Of a stretch of 64,000 bases of DNA, positions 11,574-26,500 are shown piece after piece. Under the pieces are notes generated by a model, which searched no databases, was not told where the DNA came from, and saw only the letters and a list, made by a program, of their open reading frames with translations. Source of the DNA: Liquidambar formosana (lineage: Eukaryota > Streptophyta > Magnoliopsida > Saxifragales > Altingiaceae); NCBI GenBank assembly GCA_039720395.1, contig JBBPBK010000051.1, positions 62,001 through 126,000 on the forward strand. The letters are read 5' to 3'. The stretch's first letter is position 1. Each line of letters opens with the position of its first letter. A program made the position numbers and the translations under genes.

Positions 11574-14500
11574 GTGACTGCTATAAAGGTGTGATTGGGC
11601 TGTCGGGTCAGATGTAAAGGGTTTGTGCAATGCAACTGAGTGAGAAGAAGGGAATTGACTGGTTCAATGAAATTTGAATCTACTGTGATTATGCGAAGAA
11701 GGTGGAGGAGCTTCACGAATGATGCTTTCTAGGGTTGCATTTAATAGAAAACAAGAGAGAGAAGTTGCTGCAATTGGTTCCTGACGGTGATTGTTAGTGG
11801 ATGCAATAGAAGTGTGACTGGAGTAGAGAAGGTGTCACTGCTATTCGATTGCAAACACACAGAGAAGGAGAGATGCGACAGTGCAAGATGTGCGACTTCG
11901 ACTAATACACAGAAGAAAGTGATTCAACACAAGAGAGATGCAATGGTTTATCAGTTTATGTGATTGCGACTGCTGTTTTGGTTCACGACAGATGCTTATT
12001 CAGATGCAAAGGGGTGCTACGATGCAGAGGAGTGCAATTAATTCTGCAATGGTGTGACTCAAACTGGTGCAATGATGCTATGGATGCAACTACTTGGGCT
12101 TCACGAAAGAAGTTGCAACTGTGCAATTTCAACAAGGTTTGCTAAAGGTTGCTAAAGATATGCGTTAGAATGCAATTGCTATTGCTTCACTATTGATGTT
12201 GAAGATAAAAAAGGAAAGGATATTGCAACTGATGGAGAATAGAAGCTTGCAACTGAGGCTGCAAGAGAAATTTCTTCAAAAAGAGACATTAAGGCTTTGC
12301 AGTTGCTATGGTGGGAAAAAAAAAAAAAAAAAAAAGAGGTGCAGCTTTGATAACATGTTAACTTTTGCAAGAAATAATAATTATCATTAATCAAAAAGAC
12401 CTATTACAAGCATATATATATAAATATATATATAAAGGAGTAACACTAATATTAGGAAACTAACACTAATAATCCTAATTGACTAAAATACTAAACTACC
12501 TTTACTAAACTAAAATATTACATCTCACAGTATCAACTTCCAAACCTCTTCGACTCCCTCAGTATTCTCTACAATACTCGTTGTAAGCAATTTCAAGGTT
12601 GTTGACCCACCACTTTTAGCATTTGTTGACCATCTACCCTTATTGACTCGCATCTAATCTTGTTGATTCACGAGTCATGTAAGCCAATCAATATCCGTTA
12701 GACACTCGTGGGTCACCTCAATCCATAGGAGACTTTTGATTTCTATATCTTCTTTTTTTATCTGTGGTCCTTTCATTATGGCTGATGATAAATTGCATAC
12801 TATTAGCATTTGATTGACCAAGACAACTATTCTTATTGGTCTAATGATTGAAAAAAAAATTTGCTTGGTGGGGGCGGATGGGTTTATGTTACTTGCAATG
12901 AAATTTGACCCTTTGATCCTAAGGTTGATGGTTAAGTTGTTCCAAAATCAGAAATGGAAAATGCCTAAGTTCTTACTTGGCTTCACAACTTTGTGAAACC
13001 AAGTATTGGTCTCTTAAGGTATGATACAACGAAAAGGTTTCCGACTATTTGAATGGAACATATTTGGAATCTAATTTGCAAAATAGAATGAGTTGGAAAT
13101 GTCTATGTGAGGTGTAAGCTACTGGGACTAGCCTAGTGATGAGGGAGGATGGGGTAAAAGGTAGGATTAGGACAGGTTAGGGGTTTGAACCCTCCAATTG
13201 TACGCAAAATAAAAATAAAAATAAAATAAAATAAAAAAACGTATCCAAGGGGTGTTGCAAACTTGCAAAAGGACGAGTCAATTCCAGAGTTCTATAAAAA
13301 GATTACTAATTATAAGGATCACTTAGCACTCATGAAGTAAGCCGATTTGCTTTTATCAATTACAGGGGAAGGCAAAAGTTGACACAATATCTTATGGCCT
13401 TCTGTCATAAGGTCAAATTGCTTCGGGGAGCAATTCTTCATCATGTCCAATTATCGAAGGCTGATGGAGCGGTCAAAGAACTTATAGCTTAGGAAACTCG
13501 CTTTAATGTTGCTCATCCTACTCCTTCTCAATCAGTGTTTATTGCCTCGTTTGTGTAGCCTCCACTGTTGATTCTTCTATTAAGGGTTATCTTATGTCAA
13601 AATCTAAGTATGCCAATGAGATTAGGTGTCATTCTTGACTTATAGATGAAAAAGTTGTGGTTACATCATACGCTTATCACATTTCATGCAAAATTCTTTG
13701 CTTTTAATGGTGTTCCTCTGGATGATCCTATTTTGTATCATGAGTTTGTTGATTATTTGGTCTACCCAACTGTCACCCATCCCAATATTACTTATGTTGT
13801 TCATGTTGTTAGTCAGTTTGTTTCTGTAGTCCCAGGGACTAGTGTTGGCTAATTCCGATGCCAAAAGCCTTGTGTTGTAATTTGTCACTTGTATTTTTGT
13901 CCATGCATGATTGACATTGAAGATGACAACTTGGTACTTTGAAGACTTGCGGATGTATTGGCCTTAACATAAGGTATGTATTGGCCTTAACATAAGGTTG
14001 CTAGGGGTGTTTTTCACTCGCAAAATGAGCATCAATGGATACTTCCATAGGACAATTCGAACGAAGGTAGTATTGAGAAGTTTGAACATGTTGACACCAA
14101 AGTCCACAAAGTGGTCTTAGGTACCTTTATGCTCGAACAATCGAACGACCAATCGAGGACCGTTCGAACACAATGTGCTCAAAAAGCCACTGCCATGCCT
14201 GGATTCAAATGCTCCTCGGGTACCGTTCTAACGACACAGGCCTTGTTCAGCAATTTGTTTTTGCCCCTTTTGTCTCCATTTGGAAACCCTACTCTCATTA
14301 TGAAACCTAACTATAAAAGGATCATTATGTCATCTTCTAAAGAGAAGCAGTTTCCCAAAGGGCTATTTTCTTGACAGGCTAGAGAAACCTCCATTTTTGT
14401 GTGTGTGTGTGTGTGTGTGCTCCCTACCTAGAAAGAATCTTCATGTGTTGAGCTTAAAAAGATAAATCTCTAGTTTTACCTATATACCTAGCTCACCTAG

Positions 14501-17500
14501 GTTTCTTTGAGTGAGATTTTGTTTACTCTCCAATCATCCATTATAGACACCCCATTTTCATCCCCTTCCATTTAACCTTCCCACCATAGGAGCATTATCA
14601 CATGTAGGTTTTTGCATCATTCTGGCACCTAAATCTTTTTAGTTAGACTCTATACATCCCAAAGAATCCATGGTATCTTTCGATGTTCAATTTGGATAAG
14701 TCTTGATAGCTAATAAGAACTTTTGCGACTTTGAGGGCATTTATGTCATTTCACGTGCATAGCTCTTGTTGGGTATCCAATTCTCGCCAAATTCATCCCG
14801 AGATGATCCGAATGTCCCTTAGGATGTCATTTATAAGCTTGGTTTAAAGTTTGGTTAGCATTGAATGTGATTTGGTTGAGAATGATCCAAAGTAGGCCCG
14901 GTTTGACTCCGTTTGTCGGCCCTTCTTATAATTGCTTCCTAATTTGCTCTAATTGATTCAAATTAATGCTTCATTAATGTCAATTAAGTCTTAATTAATG
15001 TCTTTCAATGTTTAAAATCATCTTTGGAAGAGTTTGGTTGCAACCATGACTCCATTAGGGTTCAAACCCTAATGTTGCCTTAATGAACTCAATCGACTCC
15101 AATAAGCCACCTAGGCTTAACCCTTGACTAATTGACCAAATGTGGCTTAATTAAAAGTGTTTTAAGCTGATTTTAAGTAGGGAATTGAGCCATGGTCGTT
15201 TTAAGTCCGGAATCAATGAATTTGGACTTGAAACGGACTCGATACATAGCCTTAATGGCTAAGGAAGCATGACAGGAAGCAAAATAGGCCAAAAACCCTT
15301 CTGGTGGCCGTATGGCCACCCAAAGGAGACCAAACGGCCACCTAAGGTGCCCAAACGGCCACCAAGGGTGCCCAATTGGTCAACCTAGGTTGTTTTGTCC
15401 TTATCCCTTCATTTTGACGTTATCTCTTCAACTAATCTGGATTTTTCTAAACTTTTTGATAATATTTGATAATTATCACTTGGTTTTGAGATAAATATCA
15501 TCTCTTAAGATTGATTTTGGGCCATTGGATCATCCTTAGCTAGATTAAATCCTAACCATTCATTCCACCCCCCCTTAGCTATAACTAGGGGTCTTCTCCT
15601 CCTTCATTTTATACCAAGTCTTAGTAGATTTTTCGTGAGCAACTAAAGAGCTTGAGTTCTTGAGTGTGGGGTGAACATTCCTTATTAGTACCCCCTCACT
15701 TGAGACTCATTCTAACAAGCTTGGAGGGGTCGGAGCTCTACCCGACTTCCAATTCCCAACCTTAGGCTCTCAAATAGAACCCTACCTCGATTCTATCAGG
15801 TATAACTCTCAACCTTTGTTCATAATGTTCTAGTTTATGCCACGATGTAATTGCTAATGTGATATTGCATGTTCCCCTAAGTTTTGTTATTCTTAGAATT
15901 TTATTAGCTTTTGATCCTAAATCAAACAAATTTCCAAACTAAAGTTGTTTTTTTCTAAAGTAAGTTGTTTTCAAGCAAGAGTTTGATTATGGATTGGATT
16001 CTAATAGAGTCCTACCAGGAGTGAAACTATCCCCCCAAATGTTTTGTTCGAATTACGTGGACTTTGATCTTCGTAAGAAGTACGTAGGCCGCTCACTTGA
16101 GCCCAAGTCCAACCTAGCTTAGATTTTATTTTAATTTTCGTAATTTCTAGTTATAATGCATAGTTGAAATTAACTTAAGCCCAATTAATAAATGAGACCG
16201 ATTTATTGGGCGAAATAGGTGCCTACGATGACTCAGAACCTTCCCATTTCGTAACCTAGCCCTTGAATCCTTATTTTTGGTTCTAGACTTGCCTATTTTC
16301 CATTAAATGGAGTCAAACTTGTATTTATAAAACAAATATTTTAGTGGTTTCCTCGTATCCTAAAAATGAGACGGCGACTCCTAGCTTTTTGAAACTCTTT
16401 TAAGAGTGGAACGGAACTCGATTCCTCGAGTCGATTTTTGGCGTCCACATCCATAAATCAAGCGTGTTTGTCTTAGTTGGGTAATTTGGAATCTATGTGT
16501 ATAGCGAGCTAAGCTTAGGGAGAACTTAGTTTACAATGACAAGGGTGCAGAAGATACGAAGATGATTGCCATGGGACTTAGGTTTGTAATGTATTTCTTA
16601 CTTTGTCTTGTAAGTGTGTTTTGATTTAGTGGAATGTTGGGTTAGAGGGCCATGGTTTTTCCCCTAGGTTTGGGGTTTCCATGTATATCATGTGTTCATC
16701 TCTTTATTGCTTTACATCTTTATATTTTGATATATTTGTAATGGATGTAGATGAACTTTGAAGTGTTTGTGTGCTGCTCTTATAGTATATGAAGGAGAAG
16801 TGGTTATATTGGAATGTATTTCTCCGTAGTTGCACCTAATTAATTAAATCCAAGTTGAGGTCGTGTTTGTGACCTAATTTGTCACTAGAATCTAAAGCAA
16901 AGCGCTAATGTTTATATAAAACCCCTTATTCTAAGGAAGTAAATTTTTTTCGTCTCTACACCTTGCACTAATCATTGGGCTGCTTTGTTGCACATCTTGC
17001 GTCATATACAAGGTACGATCTTCTAGAGTCTACTATTGTCCTCTACTTCTCTAACTTTGTTGGCTTATGCTAAGCATCTTCATCTTGGCACCATTGATCT
17101 GCCCTTTGTTTCTTCCATTGCACAAATGACTGATTTCTTCACTAAGACTCCTATGTTTGCCCTTTTTTGTTTTCTACTTGACAAACTCTCAATGCTCTCT
17201 AGGCGCATCATGAGTTTGAGGGGGGTGTGAGATGTATTTTTTGTAAATATATGATTTTATAAGGGTAGTTTAGTCTTCTAATAATTTAGGGTTAGCTCTG
17301 TATAACTATGCTTGTAATCCTCTTTTTGCCTGTTAACGAGAATAATTTCTTTTGCACAGTTATATGCCTTTTGGGAGGGTATAAGCTTTTATCAATTGCT
17401 TAGCTGCTAAATCTATCACTTTAAGGAGGGGTTCAAGTTCCAGGTTGTCCTAGATAAAATCAGCACATTTTCATGTCCTATGCTTAGGAAGTAAAAACCT

Positions 17501-20500
17501 AAGGAGTCATGAACATAGGCTGGAGTTGCCGAACTGCGTAAATCTCTATACTATGTGGAGGAATCTCTCTCTCCCTCTGCCACGCATCTCTAATTTTAGC
17601 TTGCTTTCATCTATCTTAATCTCTCTTGTATATTGGCTTACTTTCATCTTTGCTTAACTTTATATGCTTGTGTAGTGTGATAATTTGTACATCACTTTAC
17701 TTGCATTATACTGATTTTGATAACTTTCTAGGAAACTAATAGTAAGAAGCACATACAAATTGACTAAGAAATCAAGCAAACAGAATCACATTTTTGTCAT
17801 GTTTCAACTGGTAAACTTGTTTAATACGTATTAAAAACATCCTTTCCAAAGCATTTCGCTATAAATTAAACTCTTTAGATTTAGCATATAAATTCCACAT
17901 CAGACTACTATTTATACTCGTGTGCCTCACAATAATATTTACACTTGCGTACCTCATCTAACTTATCCACTCCTTTGACAAGAACAGAGTAATAAACTTT
18001 TTGGGATTCTCCTTTCACTATCTCCTCTCTCTCATCTATGTAGGCAACACGTAAATATGGATACCTGCACGGTTTTCATGGAATTAAAGGTACCATATCA
18101 CAAAATAATAATAGTTCATTAGAAATAATATAACTTACATTAACATGAGATTTAGAATGTTATCATAACAACTCTGGTCATTCTCAGTTCTGCATTTCTT
18201 CTGATCACCATAGACTTGACAAGAAACAACATAGGTGAACTTCAAATCAGCCAGAGCTTGTGAAAAATCATTTTGATCAAAGTTCCGGGAGCCACCAAAA
18301 GTAGCTGCAAAGAAAACAATGAATAGTTCATAGCTGATATGCTTCCAATTAGTAGCTATTATGTCAATTACAGGATTTATAACAAGTCGCAATTGACAGG
18401 TCAAGGATTTCGACCAAGAATTCAAACATCTACTACTGAAACCACTAACCACGATCTCCTGCAAATTCCAGGGAGCATTGAAATTCTAGAGCCTTCCTGT
18501 AGTACATCATCCCCCTAACTGGCAGAAACATATAGATGTAATGCGTAAGTAAAATTCCATTAAATTTTGCAGAGAAATATGGGCCACACAAGTTCTTTGT
18601 TATTCAAACCTGTTCTCGTAAGTGTTTGCCCTCTGTACGATGCCCACTCACAATCTAATTTCATCCTGTCTTGGTTTAAATTCTCTATACGTTGCTCGAA
18701 ATTGGTCCATTCATCTAGGTTTGCAGTCACAGCAGACAATTGAAAAGTTCATATCTATTCTAAATAATGAAAATCACCACACATAAATGGATCTTGGAAC
18801 TCACCAGGATATATTTTCTTTAGGTAAAATAAGGTAGATATTCCATCCTCATTCTCCTTATAAAGTTCCTCTTGGGAATAAAGAACAGGTTCATTGAAAT
18901 ATGGAGTCAAAACACTAACCAAAGAAAAAGGAAAAAGAATTTGACATTAGAACAGCAAGACAGTGAGCATAGACAGCCATTACAGATAAGGGCATGCATC
19001 CTTTTAGATACTACAGAAACAAAGAAGACAATCATGACGTTAATAAAAAATAGTTGATAATCTTGATTTCAGTACTTCAACATATCAATACAAGATTACC
19101 AGTTGTTTAAATTTGACTAAATAGCAGCAATTAGTCATAGATGGTTCAAGTCTCAAATATGCTGATTTCCTATTACCTAATGTCAACAATATCATGAATG
19201 TCTAACACAAAACCTTTTTCTTTTTCCAGGAAGTATCCTATTCTATTGTCTTTTTGACAAACATTCGGATGCTCAAAATGCTGCTAGCAATTCCTTTTTA
19301 GCTTCATTTCTCACTAGACCAACAACGAGTTTCATTACAACAGCAATGTCTACTTTTTGTTGTTAACTTGTTATATAATGACTGAAATTCTGGGTTCCTT
19401 TCCAACCTAAGAATTTACAATCATTTGTCAGTTCTCACTACATCCTGCTGAGTTTACCGATGAAATTCGTAAAAAAGAGAGGGAAAAAAATTGTTAGCAT
19501 GAAATGTCGGGGTTACATGTATATATGTTGTGTGGGTTAAAAGTATATCCATTGGGTTTAGAAAAATAAATTGAGTATACCCAACATGTTCTGAATGTTT
19601 TAATTGTGTGGGTGTTCTTTGTGATACCTGTGGGAGTTCTTTGTGATACCCCTCCTTGGTCTTGAGGAGTTCTTCGTGATACCCTAATTTATATAGGAAT
19701 GGAGTATGTTACATGGAATCGGGTATGGGTGTTGGGTGCGGGTATGTGTCCAAGTGTCGGATTCGTCTACTTTCCAAAGATTTCTCACTATTTTAAAGTG
19801 TCCGGTAGGAGTACCCACATCCATGTCACATATGTTCGACATGGGTACTTCACACATTTTGAAATGTCCATGTAACATAGGGAATGGATCCCATTTCCAT
19901 GCAAGGGCCCCATTTGTCAGGGAGGTTTATTGTAGTGGCTCAAATAAAAAGGCAGCCCCACATATCATTGGTGGCATTTCAAATAAAGGAAATGGATTTT
20001 TAATTGTATAAACCAGAGTAATTATGAGACTGGTAAATTATGTGTTACACTTACACTTGGTATATGTGTTCAACAAATTAAATGTTCTTTACACACTATA
20101 TTTTCAAATGTGTTCATGTATTTATTCATTTAATTGTTTACAATTGGTTTTAAAACCCTTTGCATACAATTATGAAAAATGTATCAGCTATAGCTCATAC
20201 CCCTACTATTTTTGTAGATAAAGAGAAAGATGATTCTTATGAAGACACAGAGATGTCTAACTAGGGGTAGCATGAAGACTCAATTCCAAATAAATTTTTA
20301 TCAAAATTTTATTTTATTTCTAAATGCCATCCAACATTTTGTTATATATGTTTCAAGTTTTATTTTAAATTCAAATATGTCTCAGCCCCTTTTTGGGTTG
20401 TGATAGTTTTATTGGTATCAAAGCTGGCTAGTAGGTCCACATGGGTGCTATTAAGACGTATAATTGTGTGTGTGTGCATGAGCATACATTCATGACATGC

Positions 20501-23500
20501 TAGCTACATGTGGGCATGGTGCATTGACTTTGGGAGTCACATTTTATGACATTTACATGATAGTATGGTTAAGGAATATTTCCAATGTTTGAACAACTCC
20601 ATACTTGAATTATTGGGTATAGCACTATATGTGCATAATCTTTTGATTTTGTTTTTAGAATTCCGCGCGGAGGCAGGGATAGGGCAACAACACCTTGACA
20701 ACTTGCTTCCTTAGAAGACTTGTACGCCGCATTGCAAGGAATCCAGGCCACTATGGCCCAAATTAATGATGGCTCTCAAGCGCCTCATACTCAAGCACCT
20801 TAAGCCCCACATCCTAAGGACTTTTTGGGGAAAGCTAAGCTCCCTTACATCTGGAGTTTATGCATAGGAAGCCAACCCATTATTTTTTATAACGAAGAAG
20901 CCCTTTGGGCAAACCCCAGGCCCATACAAAACCCCACAACCCATATGGACCAGATAAGTCCAAGGTCCATGAGAACCATGGAACCTTGTGTGAGTAGCCC
21001 TAACGGGTTTAGCAAGAGTTGAACTCAGGACCTCTGCCTCTTGAGGCGGGATCCCTTGCCAACTAAGCTACCCTTTGAGGTTTGAAGCCAACCCATTATA
21101 ACGAGGTAAATCCTATGAAGGCTGAGCAGTGACTGAAGTAGGTTAAGAAGGCTTTAACTATTGTGGGAGTACCTGAAGAATATAAAGTAGCAAATTTGTT
21201 GACTGATGGGACATACATTTGGTGGGAAAGAGTAAAACCCACTAACGAAAGGGAAGATCATGGTTTGGGAAGAACTCGAAAGGTTGTTTAATACTGAGTT
21301 TTACCCCCAATCTTCTAAAGATAGGAAGATGGCGGAATTTATGAAATTGGAGCAAGGAGACAAGTTCATTGACGACTATGTGAACAAGACTTGTATCACT
21401 TTGTACCCTCTTTGATGAATGATGAATATGCCACGTGTTGGAAATTTGAATTAGGATTGAGTGATTATAATAATAGAATGGTGTCGTAGCATCAGATTAG
21501 CAATTTCCCTCTCTTAGTTGACAAGGCTCTTTTGATTGGAAGAAAGGCAAAAGGAAGCTAGGGAACAGAAGAACACTCAAAAATTTCAAAAGCGAAGTTT
21601 TAGTGGAATAAATAGGAAACAACATGGAAGTAGTGGGTCCAATTACTTGTGCCCCAAGGCTCAACAGTTCAAGCAAACGGGTAGTCAGACTAGTGGGAGT
21701 AGTAGTAGGAGCAGCGGTGATCCAAGAGTCTGAAGCTTTTGTCCTTAGTTGATGGAAACCTAACCACAATAGTTTGAAGCTTAACACCATTATTTAGATT
21801 CGTCCCAACCACTATTCTACTATAGCAATAGCAACCCACTCAAGCAACTCATACCCCTATCAGTACACTTAATGACCATAATACCAAGCACCATAGTTCT
21901 ATGGTCAACAACAATATGACTAGCCGACCCATCAACAAGGATATGGACAGCATTATACACAGGGGTATGGATAGTGTGGTCAACCCTGCCAAGGGGGAGG
22001 AAGAAATTAGGGAGACCACATTCATGAGCATGCTTTTGCTATAACTCGACCAGTTGAGGGTGCTTCCAATGCTGTTGTGGAAGGTATATTTTTGGTGCAC
22101 AATCCTTGGGCTAAGGTGTAATTTGATCCTTTTTCAGCACATCATTTTATTTTTTAATCTTTTTCCAATACATTGTGTTAAGAGTAGAACCATTGGGTAT
22201 ATGTTAGAAGTTTGTAAAGTCCAAATTTAGCTGTGTTTGCTTTTCAGTTTCCAAAAACTGTCAACTTGATAGAGTTTAGGCGTGATGAATATATTCCCAG
22301 GTTGAATTTCAAGTTGTGAAGATTGAAGTTCAAATCATAATGAGTGAAGCTCATGCACTCTTGAAGAAATATGGTGAAGCTTTGGTTTGAATGCTTTTGA
22401 GATGGTATGTGGCATTCGATTCATTGCATATTCATGTTTAGCACTCCTACACGCTTAGATTGAAAATTAGAAACATGTTCATGATCAATAGGTTACATTT
22501 AGTCTTCATTATTGCATATGAATTGTAGGAAGTCCTTCCAACCATTGGAAGTGTTTTTGGCTTTTAATTCATTATTTTAGTTTTTTTGTTTCATGGTATG
22601 TACTATTGGAGATGACCGTAGGAAGTATGGCATCGTAGGAAGCTAAAATAGCATTCTACCTACTTTCGTACCTACAGTTGAAAGTAATTTTGGAATATAG
22701 CACTCTACCAACAACTGTCCCTATGATCGTCGGCATATTTCTAATTTCGCTTTTATTTTACAGCCACCTTCTTTCCTTATTTAAATGAGTTTCCTATGGG
22801 TTATTTAAAGGGAAATATAGTAGGACTTTTGAAAGTCTTTTTGAGAGAGAAAAACCTTAAGAAAGAGCATTGAGAAGGAATCCTAGCCTCCAAACTATCC
22901 TCATGGCTTTCATGCATTAGATCATTTTGATACTAGGTTATTCATGAATCTCAATCATCCTGGTTGCGACTCACATTCATGATCTAGTGCCACAAACCAG
23001 ATCTAAGACACAATCTTCATTGTGTCAGGTTGGTGTTAGTTAGAGCCATTGCGACAAAGATTGAGTTTGAGAGCTTGTGGGTTGAAAATTCCCTATGAAA
23101 GAAGTTGAATGCATCCAAAGTCACGAGTACACGGAGATAGATCGTGGGATTATGGTAAAGTCAAGACAACCGTTGGGATAGGATTCATGTTTTGCGTCTT
23201 ATACTTGTTTTGGCTCTCTTAGTCGATTGGTTTTAAGTGGACTATAGTCCCATGGTTTTCCCTTGTTAGGGTTTTCCACATAAAAATTATGTATTCCATC
23301 TTTTTGCTTTTACTTTACTTTGTTTATGCAATTGATTAATGTGTATAAGGATTAAAATTGATTAATTAGTAAAGGAATTTTGGAAGTGACCTATTTAACC
23401 CCCCTTCTAGATCCTATAAGCTTGGTGACATTGGAATTTCAATTAGTATTAGAGCATTTGTTCATTCAAAAGATTTAACAGTCCGACTGTTGATTTTTAA

Positions 23501-26500
23501 ATAAATTCCAATAGTATGGAGCTTGCAAAACCTACCATACCATTCTTTGGTGCTAAGGATATGGGTATTGGAAAGTTTTCAAGAGAGCATATTTAAAATC
23601 AATTGATGAAAGAGTATGGATAGCTGTTTTCAATGGGTATACTCCACCCCGATGGAAGTTAACGGAGAAACTGTTGAAAAGCCCATGGATAAGGGGACCA
23701 AGGATGACTATGAAAATTTAAAATGGAATTTTAAGCCATTAACTGCAATTTTCAATGGGATATCCGAAGATGAATTTCGACGGGTCTCCCATTGTGAATT
23801 AGCTAAAGAAGCATAGGACATTCTTGAGAAAACACATGATGGAACTATTAGAGTTATTGTGGTTATTATGTTTATTGGATTATTCATTTATGAGGGTACT
23901 TTTGCAATTGCTTGACTGATAATGTAAATAGGGGCTGATAGGGTTAGAAGCTAATGAATCTGATTAGCTCTAAACCAATCTCTCCTTCTTCGTTTTTCGT
24001 ACCTCTCTTCTTCTTTCTTTTCTTTAACTAAAACCCTAAATCCACCACTTAACTTGGTATCAGAGCACATAAAAACAGACTTGGGGGTTTCAATCTTTCA
24101 TGCACCATCACTAGAGGCCCTCGTCAGATAGCAAGAACATGCTGATGTCATCTGCCAGTTGATGACGTCAGCATCTGGGTCACCTCCGATGACCAGCGAC
24201 CCTTCCTTTTGAAGCGTCCCTGATTTTCCGAGATTTATGGTACCATTTTTCTGACCATTTGAGGTCATCTGGTAAGACTACCAATTTCCTCTTATTTTCG
24301 CAAGTTTGGGTCTTGTTTTCCAGATTTGATTCTCTGAGAGTTTTGGAAGCACTTTGTTGCTTAGATCGTGTCCTATGGGTGCCGACTAGATCAGTTGTTG
24401 GTGTATTGGATTATACATGCTTTGTGTGAGTTGGGAGCTTCGGTATTGTGAAGGAAGCCATATCTGCCATGGTTGTTTTTTTTTTTTTTTTTTTTCCTTG
24501 TATCTGGATTGGTTCTCTATAAGGTTTAGTGTAATTTGTATGAGTTGTTGCTTGCTGAATTTGGATTCCTTAGGGCAGCAGTGGCAGAGTTGTGTCTTTG
24601 GGTTGATTTATTTGGTATCGAGGCTCTTCTTGGCTATTATTGCTGTTGCATTAGGTTTGTTGGTTGCTTGGTTGCCCTGAATTTTACCTTGTCCAGAGTT
24701 TAGTATTTTGTGTAAGATGGCTGAAGAGAAGTCTGCCGGGTAAGGCTCAGCAAAAACTCCCATTACTCAAAGATGAAGATTTTCCCTAAATGTATTACTT
24801 CAAAAAAATTGAATGGTGTGAACTATTTGCCTTGCGCACATGCTGTTAGCATTTTCTTATGAAGTAGATGTCAACTGAAGTACTTAACTAATGATCTGCC
24901 TAAAGTGATCGATCCGACTTATGAAGATTGGATGTGTGAAGACTCAGCTGCTGAGTTGCTTATGGTATAGTATGGAACCCCACATCGATACCACAGTTGG
25001 GTTTTGTGACTCCTCCAAAAATATGTGGGATTCAATTGTAGAGTCTTTTTCCCATCAGGGTAATGTCTCTTGTGTTTATGAGATCTATGAGAAAATTTTC
25101 GCTACCAAGCAATTTGGAAAACCGTTAGCCAAGTACTACAATACCCTTAAGAACTTGTGGGATCAATTATTGCAATATAGGCCTTTTACGACTGACTTGG
25201 AGCAGCAGAAGCGCTACTGGCAGGAGTTTATGATCTCTTCTCTATTGTTTGGTCTAGATTCTAATCTTCAGTGGGTTTAAAGATCAAATACTTGCTAGTG
25301 AGACTTTACCTACGGGCTATGGCTGCTAATTGGATCTACACCGTCTAATTCTTTCTCAATCATAGTCACATCCACTCAGTATTGGATCTACACCCTCTAA
25401 TTCTGGTTCTCATGATGCATTCAATACTCAGCTTGGTGAGTTTCTTGTCCAACATTTGCGCATTGCTCTTCCTTCTGCACAACCCTCTTCTTCTACACAA
25501 CCTTCTTCTTCTACAACTATTTTAGCTAATTCAGGTATTATTGCATGTGTAGCCTCATCTTCCCCATCTTGGATCATTGATTCTAGTGCTAGCAACAATA
25601 TATCTGGTTTATCATCATGCTTTTCTGATTTGACTCATGTTAACCATAATATTATGTTAGCTAATGATTCTTCTTGGCCTATTCATGATAAAGGTGTTAT
25701 TCATCCCATACACTGAGTATCTTTACCTTCGAGTCTTTACATTCCTGATTTTCCCTTTAATTGGCTTTCTATCAGTTAGTTGACAAAGGCATTGCAATGT
25801 GAAATCATTTTCACTCCTACCACATGTATTTTTCAGGATTCCAAGCCCAAGAAGATGATTCTTTCTGGGTATGAGAAGGATAGCTTACACTTTCTAGTTC
25901 CTGGTGGCTTGTTTTCCCTTTGTTCGTCTATCTTGACAGCTGTTAGTGTCTCCTCTCCAGTGGCATTTTTGATTGGCTCATTCATCCTTGGCTAAGCTCA
26001 AGCAAGCTATTCCTTCTTTGGGCCTATGTGTAGCTTAGAATGTGAGGCTTGTCAGTTGAGAAAACATCATCATAGCACTTTTCCCGGTAGTAGTCACGCT
26101 CATGAGTATGAGTCCTTTAATTTGATTCATACGAATATTTGGGGTCCTTATAGCACTTCTACTTAGAATGGATTTCATTATTTTGTTATTTTTGCTAATG
26201 ATTATTCTCGGATGACATGGCTGTTTTTATTGAAGAAAGGTCTGAATCGCCTAATAGTATTCTTCAATTCTATGAGATTTTTGTTCAATTTAATAAGCGT
26301 GTTAAGAATTTTCGCTCAGATAATGCATTGGAATATACCCAACATGCTATGAATTCTTTTTCTGTTGATCGAGGTATTATCCATCAGACTAGCTGTTCTC
26401 ATACTTCCCAAGCAAAATGGTGTTGATAAGCGAAAACACCGTACTTTATTGAATGTTGACTACACCCTAATGTTCAATATGCATGTTCCTAAACATTTTT

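Larger units (their letters stand above)
10106..17364 (+). mobile_element. Decayed short-LTR Ty1/Copia element, internally deleted and multiply invaded
   Basis: 5' LTR remnant about 10106-10219 and 3' LTR 17226-17364 share TTTAGTC, ATAATTTAGGGTTAGCT, TGTAATCCTCTTTTTGC and AATAATTTCTTT blocks. The primer site TGGTATCAGAAC is at 10220-10231, and a purine tract GAGGGGGG precedes the 3' LTR. The interior has gag-like sequence (about 12790-13500, e.g. [22 protein letters not shown]). It then jumps directly to an RNase H-side segment (about 13690-13838: [28 protein letters not shown]), so integrase and most RT are deleted. The C-terminal RNase H piece resumes at about 16975-17228 ([30 protein letters not shown]). 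It is broken by frameshifts and stops, and lies in the 9620-17952 intron. Nested insertions are listed separately. Confidence 0.78.

Noticed and set aside
20884..21083. Possible tRNA gene on the minus strand (A and B boxes)
   Set aside because: No cloverleaf could be drawn, and the unit has an A tail and 16-bp target duplication, so it is a SINE.
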